A stretch of 64,000 nt of DNA from Xanthomonas melonis (GCF_020783655.1 NZ_JAJGQH010000010.1:159502-223501); one strand, 5' to 3'. Shown: positions 10,956 through 20,820, counted from the first letter of the stretch. Numbers and translations: made by a program. The notes: generated by a model from the letters alone, not told the origin.

Positions 10956-12400
10956 GAGGCAAGCACGTTGCCGTGCTGGGCGGCAGTATCGCTGGGTTGA
11001 TGAGCGCGCTGGCATTCGCGCGCAGTGGGGCGCGGGTGACATTGATCGAGCGGGACGCGGTCGATGCAGCGCTTGCTGCAGAGACTGCCGGCGAGGCGTC
11101 GTTCAATGACGGATGGCGTAAGGGTGTGCCGCATGCCAGACATACGCACGCGCTTGCTGCGCTTGGGCGCAAGACGCTACGGGAGCGCGCGCCGGACGTG
11201 TGGAGGGCACTGCTTGCTGCAGGCGCCATCGAAATGCCCTTCGGCGCGCAGCTGCAGGATCTTGCCGTCGCACCGCGCTGCGACGATCCGGACCTGTTCG
11301 GGTTATCGGTGCGTCGGGCCTTCGTCGAGACGGTGTTGCGGCCGATCGTGTTGGCGGAGCCAAACGTCACCGTGCTCGCGCAGACCGCGGTCAGCGGGCT
11401 GCTTGTTAGCGGGGACGGGATTGCAACGGTGCATGGCGCGCAGACCGCCAATGGCGAAGTTCGCGCGGATCTGACCATCGATGCGCTTGGCCGCGGCTCG
11501 GCTCTTTCCAGGTGGCTGCGCACGGCCGGTGCTGCAACGCCCTCGGAAACAGTTGAGAACTGCGGGCTGGCCTACTACACCCGCTGGTACCGTCTGGTGC
11601 GTCGGCCAACGGTCCTGCTTGACGCAGGTTTCTCCGCAGGTGGGTATGCCGCCACCAGCGGGTGCATCGTCTGCCCTGCGGACAATGGCTATGCATCGGT
11701 CACCCTGATGGTGCCGCAAGCCGACAAGGCGCTGCATGCGTTCGAGGCGCCAGAGCTGTTCACCGCTGCGGCGCGGCAGCACTCCGGCATCGCTGCATGG
11801 CTGCAGCCTGGCGCATGCGAGGCGGTATCGGACGTGCTGCGCTGGCCGGTGTGCGAGAACCGCTTGCGGCACTTCGTGGCCGATGGGCAGCCGGTCGTGT
11901 CGGGTGTGGTCGCCGTTGGCGATGCGTTGTGCACGACCAATCCCACCTATACCCGCGGTATGTCGCTGGCAATGCGGCATGCCTTCGCGCTTGCGGATCT
12001 GGCGCAGCACGATGGTCTGGACGATCCGCATCGCTTTGCAGTGCAGGCCGATTCCCTCGCACAACAGTGGGTGCGGCCGTGGCACGACGACAGCGTCCTG
12101 CAGGACCGTGCGCGCAGCGCGCTGTGGGCCGGGACGCCAGGCCCACAGCCGTCACAGGGGCAGATCACGCTGCAGCACATCGCCGCGGCCGCGCGCCATG
12201 ACGCAGTGGTCTGGCAGGCACTGGCGCGCCGGACGGGGATGCTGGACGCGCCCGACACGATTTTTGCGCGGACCGATGTGCTGGCACGCGTGCGCGCCTC
12301 GGGCATGCAGCGCACGCCGCCATCGCAGCCTGACCGAAACGCACTGCTGCAGCTCATCGCCCGGCACCGCTCCGCCAACTGTGCCCATCCGCCTGCCTGA
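10952..12400 (+). CDS. FAD-dependent monooxygenase/oxidoreductase
   Basis: 482-aa flavoprotein, probably an aromatic or indole hydroxylase. It begins at the ATG overlapping the dioxygenase stop; a longer frame from 10871 is rejected because it would overlap the dioxygenase by 85 bp. The N-terminal Rossmann fold reads VAVLGGSIAGLMSALAFARS with acidic residue E at the strand end (TLIERD), a variant of GxGxxG. Further marks are RHTHALAALGRKTLRER, a DALGRGSALSRWL motif about residue 165-180, and VVAVGDALCTTNPTYTRGMS, the flavin-contacting GD motif of this subgroup. It is not close to standard kynurenine 3-monooxygenases. The C-terminal 100 residues are helical and unassigned. Confidence 0.82.
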   Translation: MRGKHVAVLGGSIAGLMSALAFARSGARVTLIERDAVDAALAAETAGEASFNDGWRKGVPHARHTHALAALGRKTLRERAPDVWRALLAAGAIEMPFGAQLQDLAVAPRCDDPDLFGLSVRRAFVETVLRPIVLAEPNVTVLAQTAVSGLLVSGDGIATVHGAQTANGEVRADLTIDALGRGSALSRWLRTAGAATPSETVENCGLAYYTRWYRLVRRPTVLLDAGFSAGGYAATSGCIVCPADNGYASVTLMVPQADKALHAFEAPELFTAAARQHSGIAAWLQPGACEAVSDVLRWPVCENRLRHFVADGQPVVSGVVAVGDALCTTNPTYTRGMSLAMRHAFALADLAQHDGLDDPHRFAVQADSLAQQWVRPWHDDSVLQDRARSALWAGTPGPQPSQGQITLQHIAAAARHDAVVWQALARRTGMLDAPDTIFARTDVLARVRASGMQRTPPSQPDRNALLQLIARHRSANCAHPPA

Positions 12401-12424
12401 TTGGCGGGTCATCCGGAGTCCTTC

Positions 12425-13660
12425 ATGCAACAAACAACCTGGGGCATAGACCACAGTCCAAGCCCGTTTCGCAGCCACTTTGCACTGGATCCCGACGTGG
12501 CCTGTCTCAACCACGGCATGCTGGGTGCCTGTCCCGTCGTGGTCCTGCAACGGCAAGCCGAATTGCGCGAGCGCATGGAGCGCCAACCTGCGGCCTTTGT
12601 CCTGCGCGAACTGCCGGTGTTGCTGGACGCCGCTCGCCAGGCCTTGTGCGAGGTGATCGGAGCCGATGCCGCCGACCTGGTCCTCGTACCCAATGTCACC
12701 ACTGCGCTGAGTGCCGTGCTGCGCTCGCGTCGCTTCTTGCCGGGAGATGAAATCCTCACCACTGATCACGCCTACCTGTCCTGCGCCAATCTGCTGGATT
12801 TCATCGCGCAGTCCACCGGGGCAGTGGTGGTGGTCGCCAGGGTCCAGCTGCCTGTCAGCCATCCCGATGGGATCATCGATGCGGTGCTAGATCGCGTGAC
12901 CGCGCGGACACGCTTGGCCGTGCTGGACCATGTCAGCAGCCCGACCGCCATCGTGTTCCCGATCGCAGCGCTGGTGCAGCGCCTGGACGCGATGGGGGTC
13001 GATACGCTGGTGGACGGTGCGCATGCGCCGGGCATGCTGGCGCTGGACCTGCATGCCATCGGGGCGGCGTACTACGCAGGGGATTGCCACAAGTGGCTGT
13101 GCAGTCCGCGCGGCGCCGGTTTCCTGCATGTGCGCGGCGACCGCCAGCAGGACCTGCATCCGGCGGTGATCAGTCGCGGCTATGGCGATACGGCGACGTG
13201 TAGGGCGCGGCTGCATCTCGAGTTCGACTGGCTGGGGACGGCGGATCAGACCGCGCTGCTCTGCATTCCCGCAGCGCTGCAGTTTCTGGCTGGGCTGCTG
13301 CCTGGTGGACTGGACGCGTTGTACGCACGCAACCACGCGTTGGCGACCCGCGCAGCTGCACACCTTGCACGGTCGTTGCCGCTGACGCGTGTGGCGCCGG
13401 ATGCGATGGTGGGCAGCATGGTGGCATTGCTGATGGAACGCCATGCCCCGACGATCACCGCCGCCCGATTGCAGGATCGGCTGTACGACGCGCATGCGAT
13501 CGATGTCGCGGTTGCCGCCTGGGCAACACCTTCAGGGCAGTTGGTCCGGCTATCGGCGCAGGTCTACAACACGCTGGACGACTATGCCCGGCTGGGTGAG
13601 GCGTTGTCCCAATGCCTCGCGACACCAAGCGAGGCCGATACGCAAGGAATGCTGGCATGA
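12425..13660 (+). CDS. Class V PLP-dependent enzyme (isopenicillin N epimerase/aminotransferase V type)
   Basis: 411-aa fold-type I PLP enzyme. The ATG at 12425 follows ccggag at good spacing; an in-frame TTG at 12401 is less likely. Marks: FALDPDVACLNHGMLGACP, the family's LNHGxxG opening; VPNVTTALSAVLRS; DTLVDGAHAPGML with Asp198 and His200; and GDCHKWLCSPRGAGFL, in which Lys223 should form the Schiff base. The family includes isopenicillin N epimerase, cysteine desulfurases, sulfoxide lyases and, more distantly, kynureninase, so cleavage of a beta- or gamma-substituted amino acid, epimerisation or transamination are all open. It lies 24 bp after the FAD gene and overlaps the next one (ATGA). 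Confidence 0.82.
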   Translation: MQQTTWGIDHSPSPFRSHFALDPDVACLNHGMLGACPVVVLQRQAELRERMERQPAAFVLRELPVLLDAARQALCEVIGADAADLVLVPNVTTALSAVLRSRRFLPGDEILTTDHAYLSCANLLDFIAQSTGAVVVVARVQLPVSHPDGIIDAVLDRVTARTRLAVLDHVSSPTAIVFPIAALVQRLDAMGVDTLVDGAHAPGMLALDLHAIGAAYYAGDCHKWLCSPRGAGFLHVRGDRQQDLHPAVISRGYGDTATCRARLHLEFDWLGTADQTALLCIPAALQFLAGLLPGGLDALYARNHALATRAAAHLARSLPLTRVAPDAMVGSMVALLMERHAPTITAARLQDRLYDAHAIDVAVAAWATPSGQLVRLSAQVYNTLDDYARLGEALSQCLATPSEADTQGMLA

Positions 13661-14448
13661 GCGTTCCCGGCTTCGAGAACAAGCATGTGGTGATCACCGG
13701 TGGCGCAGGCGGGATTGGCATCGAGCTGATCAAGGTCTTTGCGCATGCCGGGTGCAAGGTGACCTTCACCTACCGGCCGGGCGAAGACAGTCGCTCGCGC
13801 GCATGCGCGCTGGTAGAGGCGATCGGTGCCGATCGGGTGGTTGCACGGGTTCTGGATGTTGGGGATCGCGACAGCCACGCCCATTTCATGCAGGCCCTGA
13901 CCGAGCCTGTCGACATCGTCATCCATAACGCAGGTGTCGGCACCAAGACAGTGGAGCGCGCAGCGTCAAGCCATAAGGAACAGGACGAGGCGTTCTTCCG
14001 CGTCAATACGATCGGGCCGTTGTGGTTGAGCGAAGATCTGATCCCTGGCATGCAGGCGCGCGGGCAGGGCAAGATCGTGTTCATGAGCTCGGTGGACGGC
14101 GGTATCACGCATTTCCCACGCTTCCGTGCCGCCGACGGCATGAGCAAGGCGGCGGTGGCGTTCCTGGGCCGTCAACTGGCTGCCACGTACGCGTGTACCG
14201 GCATCGATGTCTTCACCATCTGTCCGGGCGCGACCGATACGCCGATGTTCCAGGCCAGTACCTTGAACACGCTGTCGTCCGAGCAGAGGCAGGCGCTCGA
14301 AGCCTCGCTGCCGGGGGGGCGGTTGATCCATCCACGCGAGATCGCCGACCTCTGCTTCTACCTCTGTCGCGACGAGGCGCGCATCCTGCGCGGCGCCGTC
14401 ATCGATGCATCGCTGGGCCTGGGCGTCGCCCCGGCCGTCATGGGATAA
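13657..14448 (+). CDS. SDR-family protein lacking the catalytic tyrosine
   Basis: 263-aa short-chain dehydrogenase/reductase homologue; ATG at 13657 overlaps the preceding stop. The cofactor site is intact: VVITGGAGGIG (residues 11-21), LDVGD, IHNAGVG (91) and NTIGP. The active-site serine is present in VFMSSVDGG (144/145) and the lysine in GMSKAAVAF (164), but the tyrosine of the YxxxK motif is replaced: Asp160 stands four residues before Lys164. SDRs without this tyrosine usually cannot do hydride transfer to a carbonyl in the standard way. It may work as a dehydratase or epimerase-like enzyme, use another residue, or be a binding partner. The nucleotide reading gacggcatgagcaag is unambiguous. 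Confidence 0.85.
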   Translation: MSVPGFENKHVVITGGAGGIGIELIKVFAHAGCKVTFTYRPGEDSRSRACALVEAIGADRVVARVLDVGDRDSHAHFMQALTEPVDIVIHNAGVGTKTVERAASSHKEQDEAFFRVNTIGPLWLSEDLIPGMQARGQGKIVFMSSVDGGITHFPRFRAADGMSKAAVAFLGRQLAATYACTGIDVFTICPGATDTPMFQASTLNTLSSEQRQALEASLPGGRLIHPREIADLCFYLCRDEARILRGAVIDASLGLGVAPAVMG

Positions 14449-14459
14449 GGGTCGCACGC

Positions 14460-15584
14460 ATGCCTGTACCGTCGAACAGTTTCTGGGAGCAGTGGCTCAT
14501 CGCGCATCGGGCAAAGCCCGACGCATGTGTGACCTACTCGTTGTCGCCCTCTCCGCCGTTGCAGCAGTTCCTGTCGCAACTGGATCCTGCGTCGTCGCTG
14601 GACTGGACCGGCGAGGACTACCAGGGCTTGCCCAGCTTGCGCGAGCGGGTGCTTGAGCAGTACGGCTATCGCCCGAGTTGCGGTGTGGACGATGTGCTGA
14701 TCACCGCCGGAGCACAGGAGGCCAATTACCTGGTGCTGACGCAGCTGTTGAGCGCGGGTGATGAATTCGTCATCGATGCACCGGGCTGGCAGCAGCCACT
14801 CGTCCTTGCCGAGCAGATCGGCGCGATTGCCAAGCGGGTGCAGCGGACGGAAGCATCTGGATGGGCGCTGGACATCGCCCAGCTCGAATCGCTGGTGACC
14901 CCGAAGACCAAACTCATCTTCCTGTGCAATCCGAACAATCCCACTGGGCGGGTGGAGAATCTGGCCACGCTGCAGCGCATTGTGGCGGCGGCAGAGCGCG
15001 TGGGGGCCTACATCCTTTCTGACGAGGTGTATCGCGGCCTGGAGTGGGACGGGCAGGAAGCGCCGCGCATCGCGACTCTTTACGACCGCGGAGTGAGCAC
15101 CGGCAGCGTATCAAAGCTGCTCGGTCTGCAGGGGCTGCGTACCGGCTGGATGGTGACGCGCGATCAGGCCCTGCTCAATGCCGCAATGGTGCTGCGCGAG
15201 AACACCAGCGAAATCATGAACGTGCTGGGGGAGCGCATCGCCGAGGTCGCGCTGCGGCCGGAGCATTTCGATGCTGCGGTCGCGCACTCGCGGGCGATGG
15301 GGCATGCGCGGATCGAGCTGCTGGATCGCTTCGTGGCCGAGCAGCCGGCACTGACATGGCGGCGGCCGCAGGCAGGTCTGCTCGGTCTGGCGAATCTGAA
15401 CCTGCCGATCGATGCCGATGCCTTCAGCAGCCGGCTGCTGGCGCCGCCTTACAAGACGTTCGTGATGTCCGGTGGTGCGTATGCATGCCCGCAGCACCTG
15501 CGCCTTGGGGCGGGTGGGGTATCGCATGAGGAGCTTGAGCTGGGTCTTGCGCGGATGGCGCAATTGCTGGCCAAGTGGGGCTGA
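14460..15584 (+). CDS. Class I/II PLP-dependent aminotransferase
   Basis: 374-aa aspartate-aminotransferase-fold enzyme and last gene of the operon, 11 bp after the SDR stop. Marks: DYQGLPSLRERVLEQYG, ITAGAQEANYLVLTQLL (the PLP phosphate loop region), LCNPNNPTGRV (Asn160), ILSDEVYRGLEWDG (Asp188, Tyr191), STGSVSKLLGLQGLRTGW (Schiff-base Lys219, phosphate Arg227). The C-terminal domain follows with AYACPQHLRLGAGG. It probably moves the amino group of an amino acid made or changed by the upstream enzymes; in kynurenine-type pathways such an enzyme drives quinoline ring closure. The substrate is not deducible here. A hairpin follows 46 bp downstream. Confidence 0.88.
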   Translation: MPVPSNSFWEQWLIAHRAKPDACVTYSLSPSPPLQQFLSQLDPASSLDWTGEDYQGLPSLRERVLEQYGYRPSCGVDDVLITAGAQEANYLVLTQLLSAGDEFVIDAPGWQQPLVLAEQIGAIAKRVQRTEASGWALDIAQLESLVTPKTKLIFLCNPNNPTGRVENLATLQRIVAAAERVGAYILSDEVYRGLEWDGQEAPRIATLYDRGVSTGSVSKLLGLQGLRTGWMVTRDQALLNAAMVLRENTSEIMNVLGERIAEVALRPEHFDAAVAHSRAMGHARIELLDRFVAEQPALTWRRPQAGLLGLANLNLPIDADAFSSRLLAPPYKTFVMSGGAYACPQHLRLGAGGVSHEELELGLARMAQLLAKWG

Positions 15585-15630
15585 TCGCTGTTTGGGCGTC
15601 ATCGATTGAGACGTGATCGGGCACAATGCA

Positions 15631-15660
15631 GAAGGCCGGCTGCTCACGCAGCAGGCCTTC
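15631..15660. terminator. Hairpin between convergent aminotransferase and chemoreceptor genes
   Basis: gaaggcc...ggctgct and agcaggccttc can pair around a short loop, forming a GC-rich stem between two convergent 3' ends. No strong T run is present. It is placed where a bidirectional terminator is expected. Confidence 0.45.
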
Positions 15661-15692
15661 GTAGTGCGCCATCCGTTGCTGGCAACGACTGC

Positions 15693-17957
15693 TTAGAACT
15701 CTTGCCAATCTGCGCCCGCGCTCGACGCGCTGGCGACAACGGCCTGACTGACCGGGCGCTTGACCGGTGTCGCGGCAACCTGTGTCTTCCGTGCGGCAAC
15801 GCCGGCCGGCTTCTTGGCATGCAGTGCGGTCGATGCGGCGGAGCGCGCAATCGACGGGCGTTCGGCATCGATCTTGAACACCGCCACCGCCTCCCTGAGT
15901 TGCACGGCCTGTTCTTCCATCGAACGGGCCGCGGCCGTGGCTTCTTCCACCAGCGCGGCGTTCTGCTGGGTGGTTTCGTCCATCTGGGTGACGGTCTGAT
16001 TGACCTGCTCGATGCCGGTGGACTGCTCCTGCGAGGCGGCGGAGATTTCGCCCATGATGTCGGTCACGCGCTGCACGCTGGCGACGATCTCGGCCATGGT
16101 GGTGCCGGCGGTATGCACCAGGGTGGAGCCTTCGGCCACGCGTTGCACCGAGTCGTCGATCAGGCCCTTGATCTCTTTGGCCGCTGCGGTAGAGCGCTGG
16201 GCCAAGGTGCGCACTTCGCTGGCCACCACCGCAAACCCGCGGCCCTGCTCGCCGGCGCGTGCGGCTTCCACTGCCGCATTGAGCGCAAGGATATTGGTCT
16301 GGAACGAGATGCCGTCGATGACGCTGATGATGTCGGCGATCTTGCGCGAAGAGGTCTCGATGCCGGCCATGGTGCCCACCACCTTGCCGACGATATCGCC
16401 GCCCTGCGAAGCGACGCTGGCCGCACCGATCGCCAACTGGTTGGCCTGACGCGCGTGTTCGGCATTCTGACGCACGGTGGAAGTGAGTTCCTCCATCGAG
16501 GCAGCGGTTTCCTCCAGGTTGGCGGCCTGCTGTTCGGTGCGCTGCGACAGATCCTGGTTGCCGGCGGCGATCTCGCTGGCGGCCGAATTGATCGACACCG
16601 CCGAGTGCTGGATGCGCCCGACGATCTCGGCCAGCTGCGTGGCAGTGGCATTGGCGTCGTCGCGCATCTGCGCGAATACGCCACTGAAGTCGCCGGTCAT
16701 GCGTGCGGTCAGGTCGCCGGCGGCGATGGATTGCAACAGCGCCGACAGCGATTGCAGGTTGCCGTCGGCGGTGGCCATCAACTGATTGAGGCTGTCGACC
16801 ATGACGCGGAAATCGTACTGGAAGCGTTCGGCATCGCCGCGCGCGCTGAAGTCGCCATTTGCGGCTGCCTGCGCCAGTTGCTTGATCTCGGCATTCATCG
16901 CCGACAGGTTGGCCTTGACCTCGTCCATGGTCTGCGTGAGAACGGCCTTCTCGCCCGGTAGGCGTTCCATGGTTTCGCTGAGATCGCCCACGGCATAACG
17001 GCCCATGATGCGCGCGAGATTGGTCTGCACCGCCAGATGCGAGGCGACCAGTGCGTTGGTGTCCTGCGCCATCCTGCCGTAGTCGCCGGGAAAGGCGGCG
17101 GCGTCGATACGGAAACTGGTCTGGCCTTGGTCGTGCTGCCTGGCCATGTCGGTCTGTGCGCGCAGCAACGATTGCAGCTGCGTTTGCATGCCGCTCATCG
17201 CGCGCAGCAGGCGCCCGGTTTCGTCCTGGGCCTGGCTTTGCACGTCGTTATCCAGCTTCCCGTTGGCGATCGCCTCGGCGGCCTTGGTGGCGCGCCCCAG
17301 CGGGTGGGTCAGGCTGCGGGTGATGAGCCAGGCGAGCAGGGCGCTGATCGTCACCACGGCAGCGCCGCCGATCAACAGCAACACTTTGGCGCGATGCATC
17401 GAGGTCAGCGTTTCGGCGTAGGCCTGCTGGCTCTGCGTCTCCTGGCGGGTCACCAGCTGGCGGATCAGGTCCTGCCAGGCGATCAGGGCCGGGCGCGCCT
17501 TTTCGCTGAGCAGTGCTTGTGCAGGCGTGTTGTCTTCGGCGGCAGCGAGCGCGATGACCTGGTCGTTGATCTTGCCGGAGACGGTGCGCTGCGCGTCCAT
17601 CGCAGCACGGATTTTCCGGCCCTCTTCGGAGCTGGACAGCGTGTCGAGTTTGGCGCGCAGCTCCTTGTAGCGTGCGCGCTGTTGCGTGATCGCGGCCAGT
17701 GCCTCCTGGTCGAGTTCGGCGTTGGTGGACATCGCGTACGTGCCCAGCGCGATCATGATCGACGAGTTGGCGTCCAGCATGCCGTTGCCGATCTGGATCT
17801 TGGCCATGCGGTCGAGCACGATGAAGTCCAGCTGTCGCTTGGCGGTGGCCATCGAGTTCAAGCCGATCGCGACCAGCAGGCCCGACAGCAGGATCAGCAG
17901 GGCGAATGCGGCGCCGAGACGGCGGCCGACGGAATAACGTTGCAGTAAGGCAGTCAT
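15693..17957 (-). CDS. Methyl-accepting chemotaxis protein with C-terminal pentapeptide
   Basis: 754-aa transmembrane chemoreceptor. Order: short cytoplasmic start, TM1 ([20 protein letters not shown]), periplasmic four-helix-type ligand domain (about residues 35-190), TM2 ([22 protein letters not shown], about 193-214), HAMP domain ([18 protein letters not shown]), further HAMP-like linkers and the long signalling coiled coil. The hairpin tip is the conserved [37 protein letters not shown]. Methylation helices with QEQSTGIEQ lie on either side. The last five residues, DWQEF, fit the W-x-x-F pentapeptide that tethers CheR/CheB in other bacteria. The ligand is unknown. Confidence 0.95.
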   Translation of the reverse strand: MTALLQRYSVGRRLGAAFALLILLSGLLVAIGLNSMATAKRQLDFIVLDRMAKIQIGNGMLDANSSIMIALGTYAMSTNAELDQEALAAITQQRARYKELRAKLDTLSSSEEGRKIRAAMDAQRTVSGKINDQVIALAAAEDNTPAQALLSEKARPALIAWQDLIRQLVTRQETQSQQAYAETLTSMHRAKVLLLIGGAAVVTISALLAWLITRSLTHPLGRATKAAEAIANGKLDNDVQSQAQDETGRLLRAMSGMQTQLQSLLRAQTDMARQHDQGQTSFRIDAAAFPGDYGRMAQDTNALVASHLAVQTNLARIMGRYAVGDLSETMERLPGEKAVLTQTMDEVKANLSAMNAEIKQLAQAAANGDFSARGDAERFQYDFRVMVDSLNQLMATADGNLQSLSALLQSIAAGDLTARMTGDFSGVFAQMRDDANATATQLAEIVGRIQHSAVSINSAASEIAAGNQDLSQRTEQQAANLEETAASMEELTSTVRQNAEHARQANQLAIGAASVASQGGDIVGKVVGTMAGIETSSRKIADIISVIDGISFQTNILALNAAVEAARAGEQGRGFAVVASEVRTLAQRSTAAAKEIKGLIDDSVQRVAEGSTLVHTAGTTMAEIVASVQRVTDIMGEISAASQEQSTGIEQVNQTVTQMDETTQQNAALVEEATAAARSMEEQAVQLREAVAVFKIDAERPSIARSAASTALHAKKPAGVAARKTQVAATPVKRPVSQAVVASASSAGADWQEF

Positions 17958-18256
17958 GCGGCAGTCTCAGGTCCGAGGTTGGAAGGCGCCGGTCAGACCA
18001 GTCGTGTGAAGAACGCATGAGGATCGGGTCGGCACCGTGGATAGCGACGCGCCGATTGAAAACTTGATCGGCCGAACTCCAACGGATTTAGCAGCGCAGC
18101 TATCGTTGTCGAAAGGTCGGGAAATACCCGACGGGCAGGCGGAGACGCAGGCGATTGAGGTGAAGACTGATGGCGCGGCGAGCTCAGCTGTACTGCACGC
18201 GCTCGTGCCGGCGATGGCGCTAGAGTCCTGGCTTCTCCAAAGCCCGAAACGCGCGC

Positions 18257-18550
18257 ATGGATCAACAGCACCACGACTGGATGCAGGCCGTCACCGATGC
18301 CCTCAGCGATCTATTGGCCGCGCGCGTCGCGCAGGCCACCTTGCTGGAAGCCATGCTGGTCTCGCACCCGGATCCTGTTGCGCTCCGAAAGGCCTGGGAC
18401 GAACTGTCGTCCCAACGGATTGCCTACGTGGCGCAGAACAAGGCGGCGACGCAATCGGAGCGGCCAATGGATGGCTACACACTGGAGCAATTTCAGGCCT
18501 GGGAAGAAAAGTTCCGCCGGTATTTTCCGCGCGATGTGGGTCCGCGGTAA
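18257..18550 (+). CDS. Small orphan protein (97 aa)
   Basis: I do not recognise the family. The protein is soluble, helical and charged: HHDWMQAVTDALSDLLAARVAQATLLEAMLVSHPDP, then RKAWDELSSQRIAYVAQNKAA and a C-terminal DGYTLEQFQAWEEKFRRYFPRD. The ATG at 18257 starts inside cgcgcatggatc without a strong ribosome site. That it was once a working gene is supported by a second, decayed copy about 6.3 kb away (24598-24845) that keeps the same order of conserved blocks. The gap on its left (17958-18256) shows no other gene. Confidence 0.6.
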   Translation: MDQQHHDWMQAVTDALSDLLAARVAQATLLEAMLVSHPDPVALRKAWDELSSQRIAYVAQNKAATQSERPMDGYTLEQFQAWEEKFRRYFPRDVGPR

Positions 18551-18762
18551 GCGCGCGATCATGCCTTGCTGCCGTTGCGGAACCTGGAGCAACAGGCAGG
18601 CCGGGGTGCTTCTTTAAGGCCTGCCTGCATGCCGCCACGATGCAGGCGCTGCACCAGCGGCCAGATCCTGGATGTTCGTTGGCGCCGTTGTTGCTCGGGG
18701 ATTAGGACTCTTTGGCCTTTGGAGAAGCTAAGATCGAACGTCGTGCACAGTCGGAGGCGCCA

Positions 18763-20691
18763 ATGATCGATCGTCGTACCTTTCTTGCCACGGGTGTGGC
18801 GGCTGCTGCCGCCAGCGTTGGGGCATCGGCTGCCGGGATCGTGCCGGGTCCCCGCGCCAACGGACCGGCACCATGGGGTGCGGTGCCCAGCAAGCGCCAG
18901 CTGCGGTGGCATCGGTGGGAGCAATACGCCTTCGTGCATTTTGCGATGAACACCTTCACCGACAAGGAATGGGGCTACGGCGACGAGGATCCGCGCAAGT
19001 TCGATCCCAGCGATTTCTCACCCGACCAGATCGTCGCCGCTGCCAAGGCCGGCAATCTGAAAGGGCTCATTTTCACGGCCAAGCATCACGATGGCTTCTG
19101 CCTGTGGCCGACGCGCCTGACCGAGCATTGCATCCGGAATTCGCCATACAAGAACGGCAAAGGCGACATCGTCGGTGAGATGGCCGCAGCGTGTCGACGC
19201 GCCGGCCTGGCGTTCGGCATTTATCTCTCTCCCTGGGATCGCAACCACGCCGAGTATGGGCGCCCTGGCTATCTCGACTATTTCCGCAAGCAGATCGTCG
19301 AGCTCTGCACGGGCTATGGCGAGCTGTTCGAGTTCTGGTTCGATGGCGCCAATGGGGGCGACGGCTATTACGGTGGAGCGCGCGAAGCGCGCAAGATCGA
19401 TGCGCCCGCGTACTACAACTGGCCACGGATGATCGAGCTGGTGCATCGGCACCAGCCGATGGCCTGCACCTTCGATCCGCTGGGCGCCGATATCCGATGG
19501 GGCGGCAACGAGGACGGTATCGCCGGCGATCCATCCTGGCCGACCATGCCCAACGCCCCTTACACGCAGGAAAACGGCAATTCGGGCGTGCGCGGTGGGG
19601 CGCTGTGGTGGCCGGCCGAAACCAATACCTCGATCCGCCCGGGCTGGTTCTACCACGCCGATGAAGACGGCAAGGTACGCAGCCCGGAGAACCTGGTGCG
19701 CTATTTCGACACCTCCGTCGCGCGCGGCACCAATATGAACCTCAATCTTCCACCCGACCGACGCGGCCGCATCGCCGACCACGATGTGGCAGTGCTGCAG
19801 AGTTTCGGCGACGCGATCCGCGCCAGCTTCGCCATCGATCTGGCCAAGGGCGCCAAGGCCAGCGCCAGCGCATCGCGCGGACCAGGGTTCGAGCCGTCGC
19901 GCGTGCTCGATCGGCAGCCGGACAGCTACTGGTCCACGCCGGACGGCGACACCACGCCGACGCTGACGCTGGAGCTGTCGGCGGTGCACAGCTTCGATCT
20001 GATCCGGCTGCGCGAATACCTGCCGCTGGGCGTGCGCGTGACCCGCTTTGCGGTCGAGGCCGAGGTCGATGGGCAATGGCGGCGATTGGCCGAAGCGCAA
20101 TGCATCGGTGCGCAGCGGATCCTGCGTCTGGAGCGCCCGATCGCCGCGCGCCGGGTGCGCCTGGTCGTGCTGGAGGCGCCGGTGTGCCCGGCGATCAGCG
20201 AATTCGCGTTGTTCCGTGCCGTTGCGCCAGTGCCGGTCGCGCGGCCGACCGCGAATGCGCCGGATGTGCTGTCCAGCGCTGGCTGGCGCATCGTCGAGGC
20301 GAGCGCGCCAGGGGCGGAAAAGTTGCTCGACGACGATGCCAGCACGATCTGGATCATGCCCGCTCCCACGCCGGGCCATCCCGCGCAGGCGACCATCGAC
20401 CTGGGCGCGCTGCGTCAGGTGGCCGGTTTCAGCCTCACGCCCTCGCGCACGGTGATGAACGGCGCGGCGCCGCCGAAGGGCTATCGCGCCGAAACCAGCG
20501 AAGATGGCCAGCAGTGGCAGCCGGCCGGCGCCGGCGAGCTGTCCAATATCGCCTACGCGCTCTCGACCCAACGCCTGAATTTCCCTGAGGTCCGTCAGAT
20601 CCGCTATCTGCGGCTATCGTTCGCCGAAACGGCAGTACCTGCCGAGCGGCTGGCGATCGCGGGTATCGGTGCGTTTTCGCGCTTGCGATAA
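18763..20691 (+). CDS. GH29 alpha-L-fucosidase with two discoidin-type domains, exported
   Basis: 642-aa glycosidase that removes alpha-L-fucose from glycans, plausibly plant xyloglucan or glycoprotein side chains. The ATG at 18763 follows ggaggcgcca and gives a twin-arginine-like leader (MIDRRTFLATGVAAAAASVGASAAG); an upstream start at 18712 would bury this leader. The GH29 barrel spans about residues 45-370 with LKGLIFTAKHHDGFCLWPT, IYLSPWDRN and the nucleophile Asp194 in FEFWFDGANGG. Two F5/8 type C-like carbohydrate-binding modules follow (about 375-500 and 515-642). There is no linked transporter. The acid/base residue of this subgroup cannot be fixed by eye. Confidence 0.92.
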   Translation: MIDRRTFLATGVAAAAASVGASAAGIVPGPRANGPAPWGAVPSKRQLRWHRWEQYAFVHFAMNTFTDKEWGYGDEDPRKFDPSDFSPDQIVAAAKAGNLKGLIFTAKHHDGFCLWPTRLTEHCIRNSPYKNGKGDIVGEMAAACRRAGLAFGIYLSPWDRNHAEYGRPGYLDYFRKQIVELCTGYGELFEFWFDGANGGDGYYGGAREARKIDAPAYYNWPRMIELVHRHQPMACTFDPLGADIRWGGNEDGIAGDPSWPTMPNAPYTQENGNSGVRGGALWWPAETNTSIRPGWFYHADEDGKVRSPENLVRYFDTSVARGTNMNLNLPPDRRGRIADHDVAVLQSFGDAIRASFAIDLAKGAKASASASRGPGFEPSRVLDRQPDSYWSTPDGDTTPTLTLELSAVHSFDLIRLREYLPLGVRVTRFAVEAEVDGQWRRLAEAQCIGAQRILRLERPIAARRVRLVVLEAPVCPAISEFALFRAVAPVPVARPTANAPDVLSSAGWRIVEASAPGAEKLLDDDASTIWIMPAPTPGHPAQATIDLGALRQVAGFSLTPSRTVMNGAAPPKGYRAETSEDGQQWQPAGAGELSNIAYALSTQRLNFPEVRQIRYLRLSFAETAVPAERLAIAGIGAFSRLR

Positions 20692-20812
20692 GCGCTTGCG
20701 TTTCCGCGCAGCCCTGTGCCGCGCGGGAGTGTTATCGTTGAAGACGACGTAGTTTCACCAGCGTGAAATGAGCGAAAGCGGTGAAGAAGGTGTTGGACCA
20801 GTGGCCCTTCCA

Positions 20813-20820
20813 TCCAGACT
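20813..20820. repeat. Left copy of the 8-bp target-site duplication
   Basis: tccagact, identical to 21878-21885 on the other side of the IS1595-type element. An exact match indicates that the insertion is fairly recent. Confidence 0.9.
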
